This document shows, one piece after another, positions 1-7,763 of a DNA stretch of 12,241 nt. The stretch comes from CBDUQP01 sp965369385 (GTDB lineage: Bacteria > Planctomycetota > Phycisphaerae > SM23-33). The stretch spans positions 1 to 12,241 of the forward strand of contig CBDUQP010000108.1 in NCBI GenBank assembly GCA_965369385.1, read 5' to 3'. The position numbers and the translations under genes are program-made. Every line of letters begins with the position of its first letter. Position 1 is the stretch's first letter. Below the pieces are notes generated by a model. It worked only from the letters and a program-made list of their open reading frames with translations, was not told where the DNA came from and ran no database searches.

Positions 1-1162
1 CAATCAGTATAGCAATTCCCTTTTTCAGCAAGGCATCTTCTGTGTTCAGCGCGGGGGCGACACGAACCACGTTGCCCTTGGCGACACATAGAATCAGGCC
101 GCGTTTCATGCACTCGATCATCACATCCTTGGCGACTCTGGCCTCTTCAAGCTGCATGCCGATCAGCAGACCCTTGCCGCGAATATCTGTAACGCAGGGA
201 ATGTCGGCGGCTGCGATCCTGGCCATTATTTCGTCGCCCTTGACCGCCGAACGGGCTACAAGCCCTTCAGATTCAATAAGTTCCATCGTAGCTACACCGG
301 CAGCAGCACAAACCGGCTGACCGCCCATCGTGCAACCGTGCGTACCGGGGCCCAATACATCGGCCCACTTCTCGGCCGCCACGCACACACCAAGGGGCAT
401 GCCTCCGCCGATGGCCTTGGCCAGAGTCATCACATCCGGCGTGATATCGTAATGCTGGTGCGCGTACCACTTGCCGGTTCGCGCGGGGGAGGTCCACACC
501 TCGTCAATTACAAGCAGGATGCCCTTTTCGTCGCACAGCGCACGCAAACCCTGGATGAACTCTTTTGTGGCGATATTCAAGCCGCCTTCGGTCTGGATCA
601 CTTCGATGAACACGCCGGCGGTCTCATCGTCAATCGCCGCGCGCACACCATCCAGATCGCCGAAGTCCACCTTCACATTGCCCCCCAGCATGGGCTCGAA
701 ACCCTTCTGGAACGATTCCGGCGTCAGCGAAAGACCACCCATCGTCCTTCCGTGGAAGCATCCATTGAAACTGATAATCTTGTACTTGCCCTCGCCTGCC
801 GCCAGACGCACAAGCTTCATGGCAGCTTCGTTAGCCTCGGCGCCACTATGGCAGTAAAAGACCCTTCCACCGAACCCGTTATCCGTAATTCTTTGCGCCA
901 GTTCAACCTGGGGACTATTGGTGAACAGGTTACCATGGGCCATCAGCGTAGCGGCCTGTTTCTGCACAGCTTCCACGATCTTCGGATGACAATGCCCGCA
1001 CACGCCGCCGGCACCAAATCCGGGAAAGAAGTCCAGGAATTCATTCCCGTCGGCATCCCAAAGGTAGCTTCCCGCGCCACGAGCAGCCGCAAACGGCAGG
1101 CGTCCGTAGTTTTCGATAATGTACTTCTGCGTTTTGGCGACAATTTCACTTTGTATGGACAT
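1..1162 (-). CDS. argD: ArgD-like class III PLP aminotransferase, 3' end cut by window edge
   Basis: The gene reads leftward from ATG at 1162 (GGGAG lies about 11 bases upstream) and is open to the window edge, giving 387 visible residues of a family usually near 400. Family landmarks are clear: SGAEANEAAMKLVR at 106-119, FHGRTMGGLSLT at 136-147, the PLP-contacting Asp220 in IDEV, and the Schiff-base lysine K249 in TLAKAIGGG. Acetylornithine aminotransferase transfers the amino group between N-acetylornithine and 2-oxoglutarate in cytoplasmic arginine synthesis. Several normally fixed positions differ: DEVQTG is DEVWTSPARTG (W223 for the Gln that contacts PLP O3'), QGEGG is QTEGG, and HGSTFGGNP is HGCTMGGQP. 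It could therefore be a paralogue with another omega-amino substrate. No other arginine gene is visible. The family is certain; the substrate is inferred. Confidence 0.85.
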   Translation of the reverse strand, partial: MSIQSEIVAKTQKYIIENYGRLPFAAARGAGSYLWDADGNEFLDFFPGFGAGGVCGHCHPKIVEAVQKQAATLMAHGNLFTNSPQVELAQRITDNGFGGRVFYCHSGAEANEAAMKLVRLAAGEGKYKIISFNGCFHGRTMGGLSLTPESFQKGFEPMLGGNVKVDFGDLDGVRAAIDDETAGVFIEVIQTEGGLNIATKEFIQGLRALCDEKGILLVIDEVWTSPARTGKWYAHQHYDITPDVMTLAKAIGGGMPLGVCVAAEKWADVLGPGTHGCTMGGQPVCAAAGVATMELIESEGLVARSAVKGDEIMARIAAADIPCVTDIRGKGLLIGMQLEEARVAKDVMIECMKRGLILCVAKGNVVRVAPALNTEDALLKKGIAILI

Positions 1163-1200
1163 CTCACACGCTCCCATAAAGTCTTCCAAGGATTCCGCCA

Positions 1201-1229
1201 CGTATACGCTAATACGGACGAAACATCAA
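1201..1229 (-). promoter_or_regulatory. Probable sigma70 promoter of the aminotransferase gene
   Basis: On the minus strand TTGATG (1224-1229) and TATACG (1201-1206) are separated by 17 bases, placing the transcript start about 30 bases upstream of the ATG at 1162. Only the spacing and hexamers support it. Confidence 0.45.
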
Positions 1230-1372
1230 GTTTCCCAACCGCGGACAGCAAAGTAACCACCCAGAAACAAGCGGAAACAAGCTGCAGAAACCCGTCTGCC
1301 CGGCCGGCCGGCCTCCATCGCAGACAGACGCCACCCAGCCAATGTTCCCGCAAATGGGGTTCGAAGAACGGC

Positions 1373-1463
1373 ATAAATAAGGCACCGTCCCTAATATAAG
1401 AAAGATGGGCAAAACAGGAGGATATGTTCACTTCTTTTTTATTAGGGACGGTGCCTTATTTAT
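1373..1463. repeat. 91-bp element with perfect 23-bp inverted repeat ends (REPIN/MITE-like)
   Basis: Positions 1373-1395 and 1441-1463 are exact reverse complements. The left arm begins ATAAATAAGGCACCG and ends TCCCTAAT. The 45-base centre (1396-1440) contains AGGAGG and ends in a run of six T. No coding sequence is convincing here, and this is the only notable structure in the divergent gap 1163-1627. A sharp palindrome with GC-rich core and AT-rich edges fits a REP/REPIN-type element moved by a REP-associated tyrosine transposase, or a small MITE; no transposase is nearby. It could also act as a bidirectional transcription barrier. The symmetry is seen directly; mobility is inferred. Confidence 0.7.
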
Positions 1464-1547
1464 TGGCTGACGTTTATGGCACCAGGCACTAGAGAATAAT
1501 AAACCGCCCGTTCATTGCCGCATATCACTCAATTGACGAGGATTAGC

Positions 1548-1575
1548 TTGAACACAAGGCGCGGCTGCGTACACT
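1548..1575 (+). promoter_or_regulatory. Possible promoter of the marC-like gene
   Basis: TTGAAC (1548-1553), a 16-base spacer, then TACACT (1570-1575), about 50 bases upstream of the ATG at 1628. Sequence match only. Confidence 0.4.
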
Positions 1576-1627
1576 GGCGCCTAGCCGTGTCCACGACAAA
1601 CCAGATTCACACACAGGAACCGCGACC

Positions 1628-2218
1628 ATGGCCCAAGAATTCTTAAACACCTACGTAAAACTGTTCTTCCTCCTGACACCGTTCTTCCTGATCTCCACGT
1701 TTCTGGCAATGGCCAAGAACATGACCGACAAAGAGCGTATCAGCACAGCCACTCGCACAACAATCGCCATACTTATCGCTTCGATAACACTTTACATCCT
1801 CGGACAGTATATTTTTCAAGTTATGGGCATAACCATCGACGCCTTCCGCATCGGGGCCGGGACTTTCCTGTTTCTCTCCGCAGTCACCCTGGTAAGGGGA
1901 AACGTGTTCTACCAGGCCGGCGAAATGGAAGAGGACATCGCAGTAGTACCCCTGGCCCTGCCAGTAGCGGTCGGCCCGGGCACCACGGGCGCACTTATTG
2001 TGATGAGCATGGAGAAGACTGTAAGCGTTCCCGTAACATGCGCGTCGATACTGGCCGCTGTCCTGACAGTCGGCCTGATGCTACATATCGCCGCACGCGG
2101 GGAGAAATTCCTTAGACCAAGAGTCATGTCGGTATTGACGAGGCTGATGGGCCTGGTAGTCGCCTCCATGGCGGCAGAGCTGATATTCACCGGTATCCGC
2201 AATATCTTCAACTCATAA
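1628..2218 (+). CDS. MarC-family (UPF0056) integral membrane protein
   Basis: A 196-residue, strongly hydrophobic protein with about six predicted membrane segments (roughly 9-28, 42-63, 68-87, 103-125, 137-155, 168-190). The MarC-type stretch PLALPVAVGPGTTGALIV around 107-124 and the earlier DAFRIGAGTFLFLSAV identify the family, and the length is typical. The N-terminal (N/D)PxG motif of classical MarC proteins is replaced by LLTPFFLISTFLA, which suggests a separate subfamily. ATG at 1628 is chosen because AGGAA lies 9 bases upstream. The family sits in the cytoplasmic membrane; the old link to multiple antibiotic resistance was not upheld and no transported substrate is established. It stands alone, divergent from the aminotransferase gene and upstream of the separately promoted tig. 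Confidence 0.85.
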   Translation: MAQEFLNTYVKLFFLLTPFFLISTFLAMAKNMTDKERISTATRTTIAILIASITLYILGQYIFQVMGITIDAFRIGAGTFLFLSAVTLVRGNVFYQAGEMEEDIAVVPLALPVAVGPGTTGALIVMSMEKTVSVPVTCASILAAVLTVGLMLHIAARGEKFLRPRVMSVLTRLMGLVVASMAAELIFTGIRNIFNS

Positions 2219-2315
2219 GCTGCGAGGCCAGGTCTCGCACCAGCCCGATCTGCCAATTACGCCCGGTTACCCCATCAACATGAGATATATAAGCGTTTTG
2301 AAGGCAAATGCCGGG

Positions 2316-2344
2316 TTGACTGTGGGGCCGGTTTTGCGTACATT
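2316..2344 (+). promoter_or_regulatory. Strong sigma70-type promoter upstream of tig
   Basis: TTGACT (2316-2321), a 17-base spacer, then TACATT (2339-2344). The start point would fall near 2351, leaving a leader of about 115 bases before trigger factor. It probably serves tig and perhaps both clpP genes. Confidence 0.65.
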
Positions 2345-2413
2345 TCGCAGTTTGTCTGCCATTAATGCATAGAATTGCACCGGTAGATACATCGATTTCC
2401 GCTCCGCCGGGGT

Positions 2414-2430
2414 CGTATCTTGTGGATACG
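2414..2430 (+). other. Small hairpin in the tig leader
   Basis: CGTATC (2414-2419) and GATACG (2425-2430) pair perfectly around the loop TTGTG, ending 22 bases before the ribosome-binding GGAG. A role in translation or mRNA stability is possible but not shown. Confidence 0.4.
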
Positions 2431-2467
2431 GCTGGTCGCGGGGCCCTGCAATGGAGATTCTCCCGCC

Positions 2468-4036
2468 ATGACCGAAGAAAACACCGACCAAACCGCCGAA
2501 GAAAACACCGAGACCACCGTCAATATCCAGATTGAAGACGCCGGAACGCTCAAGAAGAAGATCATCGTCACAGTCTCCGAATCGGATATCGCAGCCAAGC
2601 GTGATGAGATGTTCGGCGAACTAAACGATACGGCCCAGATTCCGGGCTTCCGCATCGGACATGCCCCCCGCCGCCTCGTCGAGAAACGCTTCGGTAAGGA
2701 AGTTTCCCAGGATGTCCGCAATGCCCTTCTGGGCGACACTATCGGCAAGGCAATGGAACAGAGCGAGCTGAACATACTCGGCGAGCCCGATGTGAAGCTC
2801 GACGATATCGAACTGCCCGAAAGCGGCGAACTGGTATATGACTTTGAAGTCGAAATCGCACCTGAGTTCGAACTGCCCGAGCTGACCGGCATGAAGATCG
2901 AGAAGGTCGTCAATGAAGTAACCGACGATAGCATAAACGAATACGTTGAAGAAATCCGCAAGGGACGTGCCACATACGAACCCACCGAAGACGCCGCCAC
3001 CGAGAGCGATATGGTGGACGTGGAATCCGAAGTTGTCGTCGAAGGCAACGATCCTGTCAGCAATGACAGCCTCTCGATCCGCGTCGCACCCGGACAGATC
3101 GAAGGCCTCCCTCTGGTGGAACTGGGCAACAAGCTGGCCGGCAAGAAAGCTGGCGACAGCGTGGAACTCAAGATCACCGTACCTGCCGCCCACCCCACCG
3201 AGGAATGGCGCGACAAGGAAGCTACAGTCAAGCTCACCGTCAAGACCGTCAAGAAGCAGACTCTGCCCGCGACGGGCGACGATTTCGCCAAGAGTCTCGG
3301 TTTCGCCGATGAACCCACATTCAAAGATTTTGTCCGCGAACGCATGGAAACACGCGTCGTGGAAGATACACAGCGTCACATGCGTGACCAGATAACCACA
3401 CAGCTTATGGATGCAACCGAGTTCGAACTGCCTGAAGGCGTTGCCGCAAAACACGCCGAACGCACCCTGCAACGCCGCTACGTGGACCTCATGCGTCAGG
3501 GCGTCAGTAAGGAGATGATCGACGAGAATATCACCGCTCTGCAGGCCGCCGCACAGGAGCAGGCAAAGGTCGAACTCAAGAGGCAGTTCATCCTTGGCAA
3601 GGTAGCAGATCAGTTCGAGATCGAAGTCACGGACGAGGACCTCAACAACATGATCGCCTCGATGGCAGCCCAGTACGGCCGTCGTCCCGAGCAGCTCCGC
3701 CAGGAACTCACCGCCGATGGTACGATCGAATCAGTCTCCAGCGCAATGCGTGAAGATGCTGCACTGGACAAACTTATCGAGCAAGGCGAAGTGACGGAAA
3801 TCTCGGAAGAAGAAGCCAAGAAACGCGCCGAAGCCGACGCAAAGAAGGCCGAGAAGAAGGCTGCCAAGAAGGCTGCCAAGAAAACCGCCAAAAAGGACGA
3901 CTCCAAGGACGAAGATAAGTCTGAGGAAAAGACCGAAGAGAAGGCCGAAAAGAAGACCGAGAAGAAGGCAGCCACAAAGACGGTGAAGAAGACCGCCAAA
4001 AAGACTGCCAAGAAGAGCACCAAAAAAGAAGACTAA
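2468..4036 (+). CDS. tig: Trigger factor (ribosome-associated chaperone / PPIase) with long Lys-rich C-terminal tail
   Basis: Trigger factor binds the ribosome at the tunnel exit and shields nascent chains. The 522-residue product shows an N-terminal ribosome-binding domain with signature GFRIG at 60-64 and APRRLVEKRFG, an FKBP-like region at about 178-262, and the helical C-terminal chaperone domain from LPATGDDFAKSLGF (266-279) to about 445. Residues 446-522 form a low-complexity tail of K, A, E and T with repeated KKAAKK, EEKTEEK and KKTAKK units. The usual length is near 430-450, so the tail is an addition. The ATG at 2468 is chosen over an in-frame one at 2420 because GGAG lies upstream at 2453-2456 and homology starts just after it. 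It is followed by two clpP genes, as tig is followed by clpP in many bacteria. Confidence 0.95.
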   Translation: MTEENTDQTAEENTETTVNIQIEDAGTLKKKIIVTVSESDIAAKRDEMFGELNDTAQIPGFRIGHAPRRLVEKRFGKEVSQDVRNALLGDTIGKAMEQSELNILGEPDVKLDDIELPESGELVYDFEVEIAPEFELPELTGMKIEKVVNEVTDDSINEYVEEIRKGRATYEPTEDAATESDMVDVESEVVVEGNDPVSNDSLSIRVAPGQIEGLPLVELGNKLAGKKAGDSVELKITVPAAHPTEEWRDKEATVKLTVKTVKKQTLPATGDDFAKSLGFADEPTFKDFVRERMETRVVEDTQRHMRDQITTQLMDATEFELPEGVAAKHAERTLQRRYVDLMRQGVSKEMIDENITALQAAAQEQAKVELKRQFILGKVADQFEIEVTDEDLNNMIASMAAQYGRRPEQLRQELTADGTIESVSSAMREDAALDKLIEQGEVTEISEEEAKKRAEADAKKAEKKAAKKAAKKTAKKDDSKDEDKSEEKTEEKAEKKTEKKAATKTVKKTAKKTAKKSTKKED

Positions 4037-4150
4037 TACTATGACAGTGGCACTCTCGCCGGATGGGCTGCGTAAAATAAATCACGCCAGCCTGATTCGA
4101 TGCCACAAAGAACTGTGACTTTCGGCTCGATTTTGCCGATAGTAACTCCA

Positions 4151-4196
4151 GAGCGGCCTGTTGGTTGGCGTCAGACGCCGACCAGCAGGCCTGCTC
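4151..4196 (+). promoter_or_regulatory. Very stable hairpin between tig and the first clpP
   Basis: GGCCTGTTGGTTGGCGT (4155-4171) pairs with ACGCCGACCAGCAGGCC (4175-4191) over 17 positions, two of them G-U, around a 3-base loop. GAGC/GCTC (4151-4154 and 4193-4196) extends it with one bulged base. No T run follows, so it is not a standard intrinsic terminator. It lies 50 bases upstream of the clpP ATG, in a 210-base gap where no other feature was seen. An RNA-processing, stabilising or attenuating role is inferred. Confidence 0.6.
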
Positions 4197-4246
4197 ATAG
4201 AGTAAGCACAATATTTATGTATCCACAAACTCCTCCAGGAGAAACG

Positions 4247-4858
4247 ATGAACCACATCGAAAAGATGAATATGGCGTATCGCGACTATGAAGGCCGACGC
4301 GAAATGACGCTGGAAGAGCGTCTGGCTGAAGAACGAATCCTCTTCCTCTGGGGCGAAATTGGCCCCGCGAGCGCCGGAAGCCTCATTATGAGACTACTCG
4401 AACTACAGGCAAAAGGACGCGAAAACGATGTCCACCTGTACATAAACTCGCCCGGCGGAGCAGTTGACGACACCCTGGCGATCTATGACACGATGAACTT
4501 CCTGAATTGCGATGTCGCAACGTACTGTGTCGGACAAGCAGCCAGCGGGGCCGCGGTTATCCTCGCATCAGGAACCAAGGGCAAACGTTATGTCCTCCCC
4601 CACTCAAAGGTTATGATCCACCAGCCTTGGGGCGGCGTCTCGGGACAGGCCGCTGATATCCAGATTCAGGCCGAAGAGATCATCAAGGCAAAACGCCTCC
4701 TGAACGAAATCCTCGGACAGCACACAGGCCAGACCCCCGAGCAAGTCCAGGAAGATACCGAACGAGACAGGTATATGTCAGCCTCTGAGGCACTCGAATA
4801 CGGTATCGTAGACGAGATCCTCACCAACGACGACAAGAAGAAGAAAAAGAAGAAGTGA
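4247..4858 (+). CDS. clpP: ClpP serine protease subunit, first paralogue
   Basis: A 203-residue ClpP subunit, which would form part of the barrel-shaped protease that degrades proteins fed in by a Clp ATPase. The triad is complete: Ser100 in GQAASGAAVIL, His125 in MIHQPWGG, and Asp174 in ERDRYMSASEALEYG. INSPGGAVDD (67-76) is the conserved substrate-binding strand and turn. The residues after the nucleophile are SGAA rather than the common SMGA. The C-terminus ends NDDK followed by further lysines, a short basic tail. ATG at 4247 has an ideal AGGAG six bases upstream; an in-frame upstream extension to 4100 runs through the hairpin and is rejected. The second clpP starts 66 bases after the stop. 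Confidence 0.95.
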   Translation: MNHIEKMNMAYRDYEGRREMTLEERLAEERILFLWGEIGPASAGSLIMRLLELQAKGRENDVHLYINSPGGAVDDTLAIYDTMNFLNCDVATYCVGQAASGAAVILASGTKGKRYVLPHSKVMIHQPWGGVSGQAADIQIQAEEIIKAKRLLNEILGQHTGQTPEQVQEDTERDRYMSASEALEYGIVDEILTNDDKKKKKKK

Positions 4859-4924
4859 TCCACGGGGCAATAAGCCTCGCGCGCGGCCGGAAACACGGTG
4901 GCCGACTTATACAAGGATTCGACT

Positions 4925-5554
4925 ATGGAACAAAATCAGATTCTCATACCAACCGTCATCGAGCAGACCGGACGCGGCGAACGCGCCTACGACATTTACA
5001 GCCGTCTGCTGCGTGACAGAGTCATCTTCGTCGGCGGCGAAATAAACGATTACATGGCCAACCTCGTAGTCGCACAGTTGCTCTTCCTCAGCAACGAAGA
5101 TCCCGAGATGGACATCAGCATCTACGTCAACTCGCCGGGCGGCAGCGTTTCTGCAGGACTGGCGATTTACGATACGATGCAGTTCGTGCGGCCGAGCGTT
5201 TCCACATGCTGCGTAGGAATGGCTGCATCCATGGGAGCTGTGCTGCTCATGGGTGGCGCTGCAGGCAAGCGACATATCCTGCCCAACAGCCGCGTACTCA
5301 TCCACCAACCGCTGATCCACGGAGTGCTCAGCGGACCGGCCACTGATCTGGAAATTCGCGCCAACGAGATTATCCGTCTGCGGAAACGTCTCTATGAAAT
5401 ACAGGCCAAACACACCGGGCAACCCATAGAGCAAATGGAACGAGACTGCGATCGCGACAAATGGCTTGAAGCACACGAAGCCGTTGAATACGGATGTGTT
5501 GACAGCATCCTCGAACGCATGCCCGATGCACCCGCAAAGAAGAATAACGATTAA
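4925..5554 (+). CDS. clpP: ClpP serine protease subunit, second paralogue
   Basis: A 209-residue ClpP with triad Ser102 in GMAASMGAVLL, His127 in VLIHQPLIHG, and Asp178 in DRDKWLEAHEAVEYG. It follows the family consensus more closely than its upstream neighbour. ATG at 4925 is chosen because AAGGA lies seven bases upstream, and the product begins at the usual distance from the IPTVIEQTGRGERAYDIYSRLL block. The two paralogues differ across most of their length, so they are not a recent duplication; paired ClpPs in other bacteria may form mixed barrels. No clpX follows: the next gene is convergent, 12 bases away, so the ATPase partner must be elsewhere. Confidence 0.95.
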   Translation: MEQNQILIPTVIEQTGRGERAYDIYSRLLRDRVIFVGGEINDYMANLVVAQLLFLSNEDPEMDISIYVNSPGGSVSAGLAIYDTMQFVRPSVSTCCVGMAASMGAVLLMGGAAGKRHILPNSRVLIHQPLIHGVLSGPATDLEIRANEIIRLRKRLYEIQAKHTGQPIEQMERDCDRDKWLEAHEAVEYGCVDSILERMPDAPAKKNND

Positions 5555-5566
5555 TCGTTAGCTGTA

Positions 5567-6697
5567 TCAAGAATCGACATTAGAAACATCAAAAAGCTCG
5601 CCGTCGGCGTTACTATCCGGCTGCGGGCTTTTTCTTTTGCGAGCCTTGGGCGTCACTTTGGGCATCACATCTGATGCAGCATTCCCGCGGCCGGCGTATC
5701 CGTCCTTCGCATGCACCTTGATCCTGGGCAGCCGGCTGCGTTTACGAAGCTCCGCCAGCTTGCCAAGCACATCGTCGGCCTCGTATTCGCACTGCCAACC
5801 CGATACCTCCATTCGCCAGTTGAACTGCTTCGTGAAAGTATCAAGCAATGCGGCCCGCTTTGCGAGCAACTCCGTAGACACCGACGCCTCCGCATACATG
5901 GACCTGAGGCATTCCACGTGCTCGTCGGGCCAATCGTCACCATTCACCGCATGTCCGACAACCACGCCCGCCAGCCGCTCGGCAATCCGGGTGGCATAGT
6001 CCTCCGACAGTTCCGTCCCCACATACTGCCTTCCAAGTTTCTTCGCCACCACCAGCGTGGTTCCGCTCCCGCCGAACGGATCTACCACCACATCGCCAAC
6101 GTTGCTGCTCACGCGAATTATCCGGGCCAGAATCGTCTCCGGCATCTGGCACGGGTGCCAACCCTCTCGCTCTTCAAAACTTCCGCAAAGTCGCGAAAAC
6201 TCCGACCAGACATCGTCCGGCATCTTGCCGCGGCTGCTAGCTCGCTTGTCGTTATATTCAATCTGGCGATCAGACGGAATGCGCGCCGCCTGATCGTTAA
6301 ACGTGAAATCCTTCGCGGCTTTGGTCCAATAGAACAGGTGCGTGTGGCTGCGGGCGAACTTCGCCTTCGTCGCCTGGCCGAATGTGTAATGCCAGATTAC
6401 CCAGTTCCGCAGATGAAGACCCAGCTCGCGCCCGATCATTCGAACCTCGGCCGCGTAATCATCGCCAATCGCCACCCACATGCTGCCATTGTCCTTCAGC
6501 ACGTCGCGGCAGCCCTTCATCCATTGCCTGGTCCAGTCGTAGTAGTCTTCGTAGGCTTTCTTGTCTTCGTAGACGTCATATTGAAAACCGATATTGAAGG
6601 GAGGATCGGCGAACACCAAATCGGCGGTCGGAAAATCATCGCGAGCGAGAATCTCAACGCAGTCCCCCTGCATAATCTGATTGGTATTGAATGCCAT
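5567..6697 (-). CDS. Orphan site-specific DNA methyltransferase, beta-class (N6-adenine/N4-cytosine)
   Basis: The 376-residue protein carries catalytic motif IV as ADPPFNIGF (30-38) before the SAM-binding motif I DPFGGSGTT (206-214), preceded by HPCQMPETI (181-189). This order, with the target-recognition region between, defines the beta class (relatives of CcrM and M.HinfI). DPPF points to adenine-N6 methylation, though N4-cytosine cannot be excluded. Residues beyond about 245 form an extra C-terminal region of unknown role ending in a basic stretch (KARKRK) and an acidic tail. No restriction endonuclease is nearby, so regulation or genome marking is more likely than restriction. It lies 26 bases after an exported-protein gene and is probably the last gene of that operon. 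The start at 6697 gives the usual N-terminus just before the GDCVEIL block. Confidence 0.9.
   Translation of the reverse strand: MAFNTNQIMQGDCVEILARDDFPTADLVFADPPFNIGFQYDVYEDKKAYEDYYDWTRQWMKGCRDVLKDNGSMWVAIGDDYAAEVRMIGRELGLHLRNWVIWHYTFGQATKAKFARSHTHLFYWTKAAKDFTFNDQAARIPSDRQIEYNDKRASSRGKMPDDVWSEFSRLCGSFEEREGWHPCQMPETILARIIRVSSNVGDVVVDPFGGSGTTLVVAKKLGRQYVGTELSEDYATRIAERLAGVVVGHAVNGDDWPDEHVECLRSMYAEASVSTELLAKRAALLDTFTKQFNWRMEVSGWQCEYEADDVLGKLAELRKRSRLPRIKVHAKDGYAGRGNAASDVMPKVTPKARKRKSPQPDSNADGELFDVSNVDS
5591..5637 (+). terminator. Probable intrinsic terminator of the tig-clpP-clpP unit, inside the convergent gene
   Basis: AAAAAGCTCGC (5591-5601) pairs with GCGGGCTTTTT (5623-5633, one G-U), followed by CTTTT. 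It starts 37 bases after the second clpP stop and lies within the 3' coding end of the methyltransferase on the other strand. The A and T arms could also let it work in reverse. Confidence 0.5.
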
Positions 6698-6723
6698 TAA
6701 TTACTTACCATCCTTTCCTCCGA

Positions 6724-7755
6724 CTATTTGCTCCCGGCCGGTTTCGTCGCCGGTTTGGAAGTCACCACCGGCTTGACCGGCACAACTACTACCCTCGCCA
6801 ACATATTATCACGCCACGTAGCAGCCACATTTGCAGGAGTGTTCGCCGCGCACGCGAACGTATATCCAATCGCAAACTTCTTGCCATCATTGCGCAGAAC
6901 CTGATGCGTTCCCGCCAGCACAACGCTCTTGTCGGGAATGCTCTTCTGGGTGGCTGGTATTCTCACTTCCCTGCCCACGGCGGCATACAAATTGAACTGC
7001 GGAAGCCTGGCCCCTTTGCGAAGCAAATCACTCGCATACACGCACACCCCACCATCCAAACGCTTTGCATGCCACCCGAGCGGCACGATCACTCGCAGCG
7101 GAGACTTCCGCCCTGCAACCAGAACCTTCACGCCCTCGCTACCCGCTACCGGCGTGGGATGCTGCGGCGCGGTAAGCTTAACCGATGAGATAATCTCACC
7201 GAAGATCGGCAGAAGACGCGCAGCCTGCGCGGCATGTACTTCCACACTGATTTCGTAACACAACCAGATGTCGGCAGATTGCAGTTTCCGTACAAAGTAC
7301 GCGTAAACGCCACGCTTCGCCCATGGCCCGCAAGAATAGTCCACCACGCTCGCAATGCCGGATATCCCCGCGACGGCGGTCTTGTCGGTCTTGATATGCT
7401 TCAGATTCGTCAGTGTCGTATCGGCCTGCATGCGGTGCAGGGCTTTGTTTGCGATCCCCTCGGCGTCCGCGTTCTTGCCAACGCACCTGGCGGCGATAGT
7501 TACCACCAGGCCGGTACTATCAGGCGCCTGTGCGACGGCCCTCAGAATCTCGCCACGCAGCCGCGGCAAAACCATACGCATCCCACCATCCAACTTCAGT
7601 GATATTCCCGCATGCGGAAGCTCAACCAGACGCGAAACGCACTTCGCCTTCGGCGCATTGGTCTTTTCGTCGGATTGCACCGGCGAGACGAGCAACAGGC
7701 AGCACGCCAACCAAATCGCAACCACCATCGGGGGTTTCATCACATTACTTTGCAT
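6724..7755 (-). CDS. Exported protein of unknown function
   Basis: A 343-residue protein not recognised as any named family. Residues 6-28 form a signal peptide (Lys, then hydrophobic VVAIWLACCLLLVSPVQS) with likely cleavage near QS|DE. There is no proper lipobox before either Cys, so secretion to the periplasm is more likely than lipidation. The mature part may hold two related halves: both contain a predicted strand-rich segment of the type ISLKLDGGMRMVLPR (about 51-65) and LRVIVPLGWHAKRLDGG (about 220-236). The C-terminus is Pro/Lys/Thr-rich (VKPVVTSKPATKPAGSK). Start ATG 7755 lies 8 bases after the antiporter stop, so the two are probably translationally coupled; an ATG 15 bases on is an alternative. 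The role may relate to its operon partners, but nothing in the sequence shows it. Confidence 0.7.
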   Translation of the reverse strand: MQSNVMKPPMVVAIWLACCLLLVSPVQSDEKTNAPKAKCVSRLVELPHAGISLKLDGGMRMVLPRLRGEILRAVAQAPDSTGLVVTIAARCVGKNADAEGIANKALHRMQADTTLTNLKHIKTDKTAVAGISGIASVVDYSCGPWAKRGVYAYFVRKLQSADIWLCYEISVEVHAAQAARLLPIFGEIISSVKLTAPQHPTPVAGSEGVKVLVAGRKSPLRVIVPLGWHAKRLDGGVCVYASDLLRKGARLPQFNLYAAVGREVRIPATQKSIPDKSVVLAGTHQVLRNDGKKFAIGYTFACAANTPANVAATWRDNMLARVVVVPVKPVVTSKPATKPAGSK

Positions 7756-7763
7756 TTATGTCG

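Noticed and set aside
338..1399. A 353-codon plus-strand frame opposite the aminotransferase
   Set aside because: The minus strand holds all class III aminotransferase motifs, including the PLP lysine. The plus frame is antisense and runs into the palindromic element.
2362..3472. Long minus-strand frames opposite trigger factor
   Set aside because: They are shadows of the tig coding strand: composition is Ser- or Phe-rich, no motif is recognisable, and tig itself is unmistakable.
5711..6700. A 329-codon plus-strand frame opposite the methyltransferase
   Set aside because: The minus strand encodes complete methyltransferase motifs at this place; the plus frame is His/Arg-rich with no family features.
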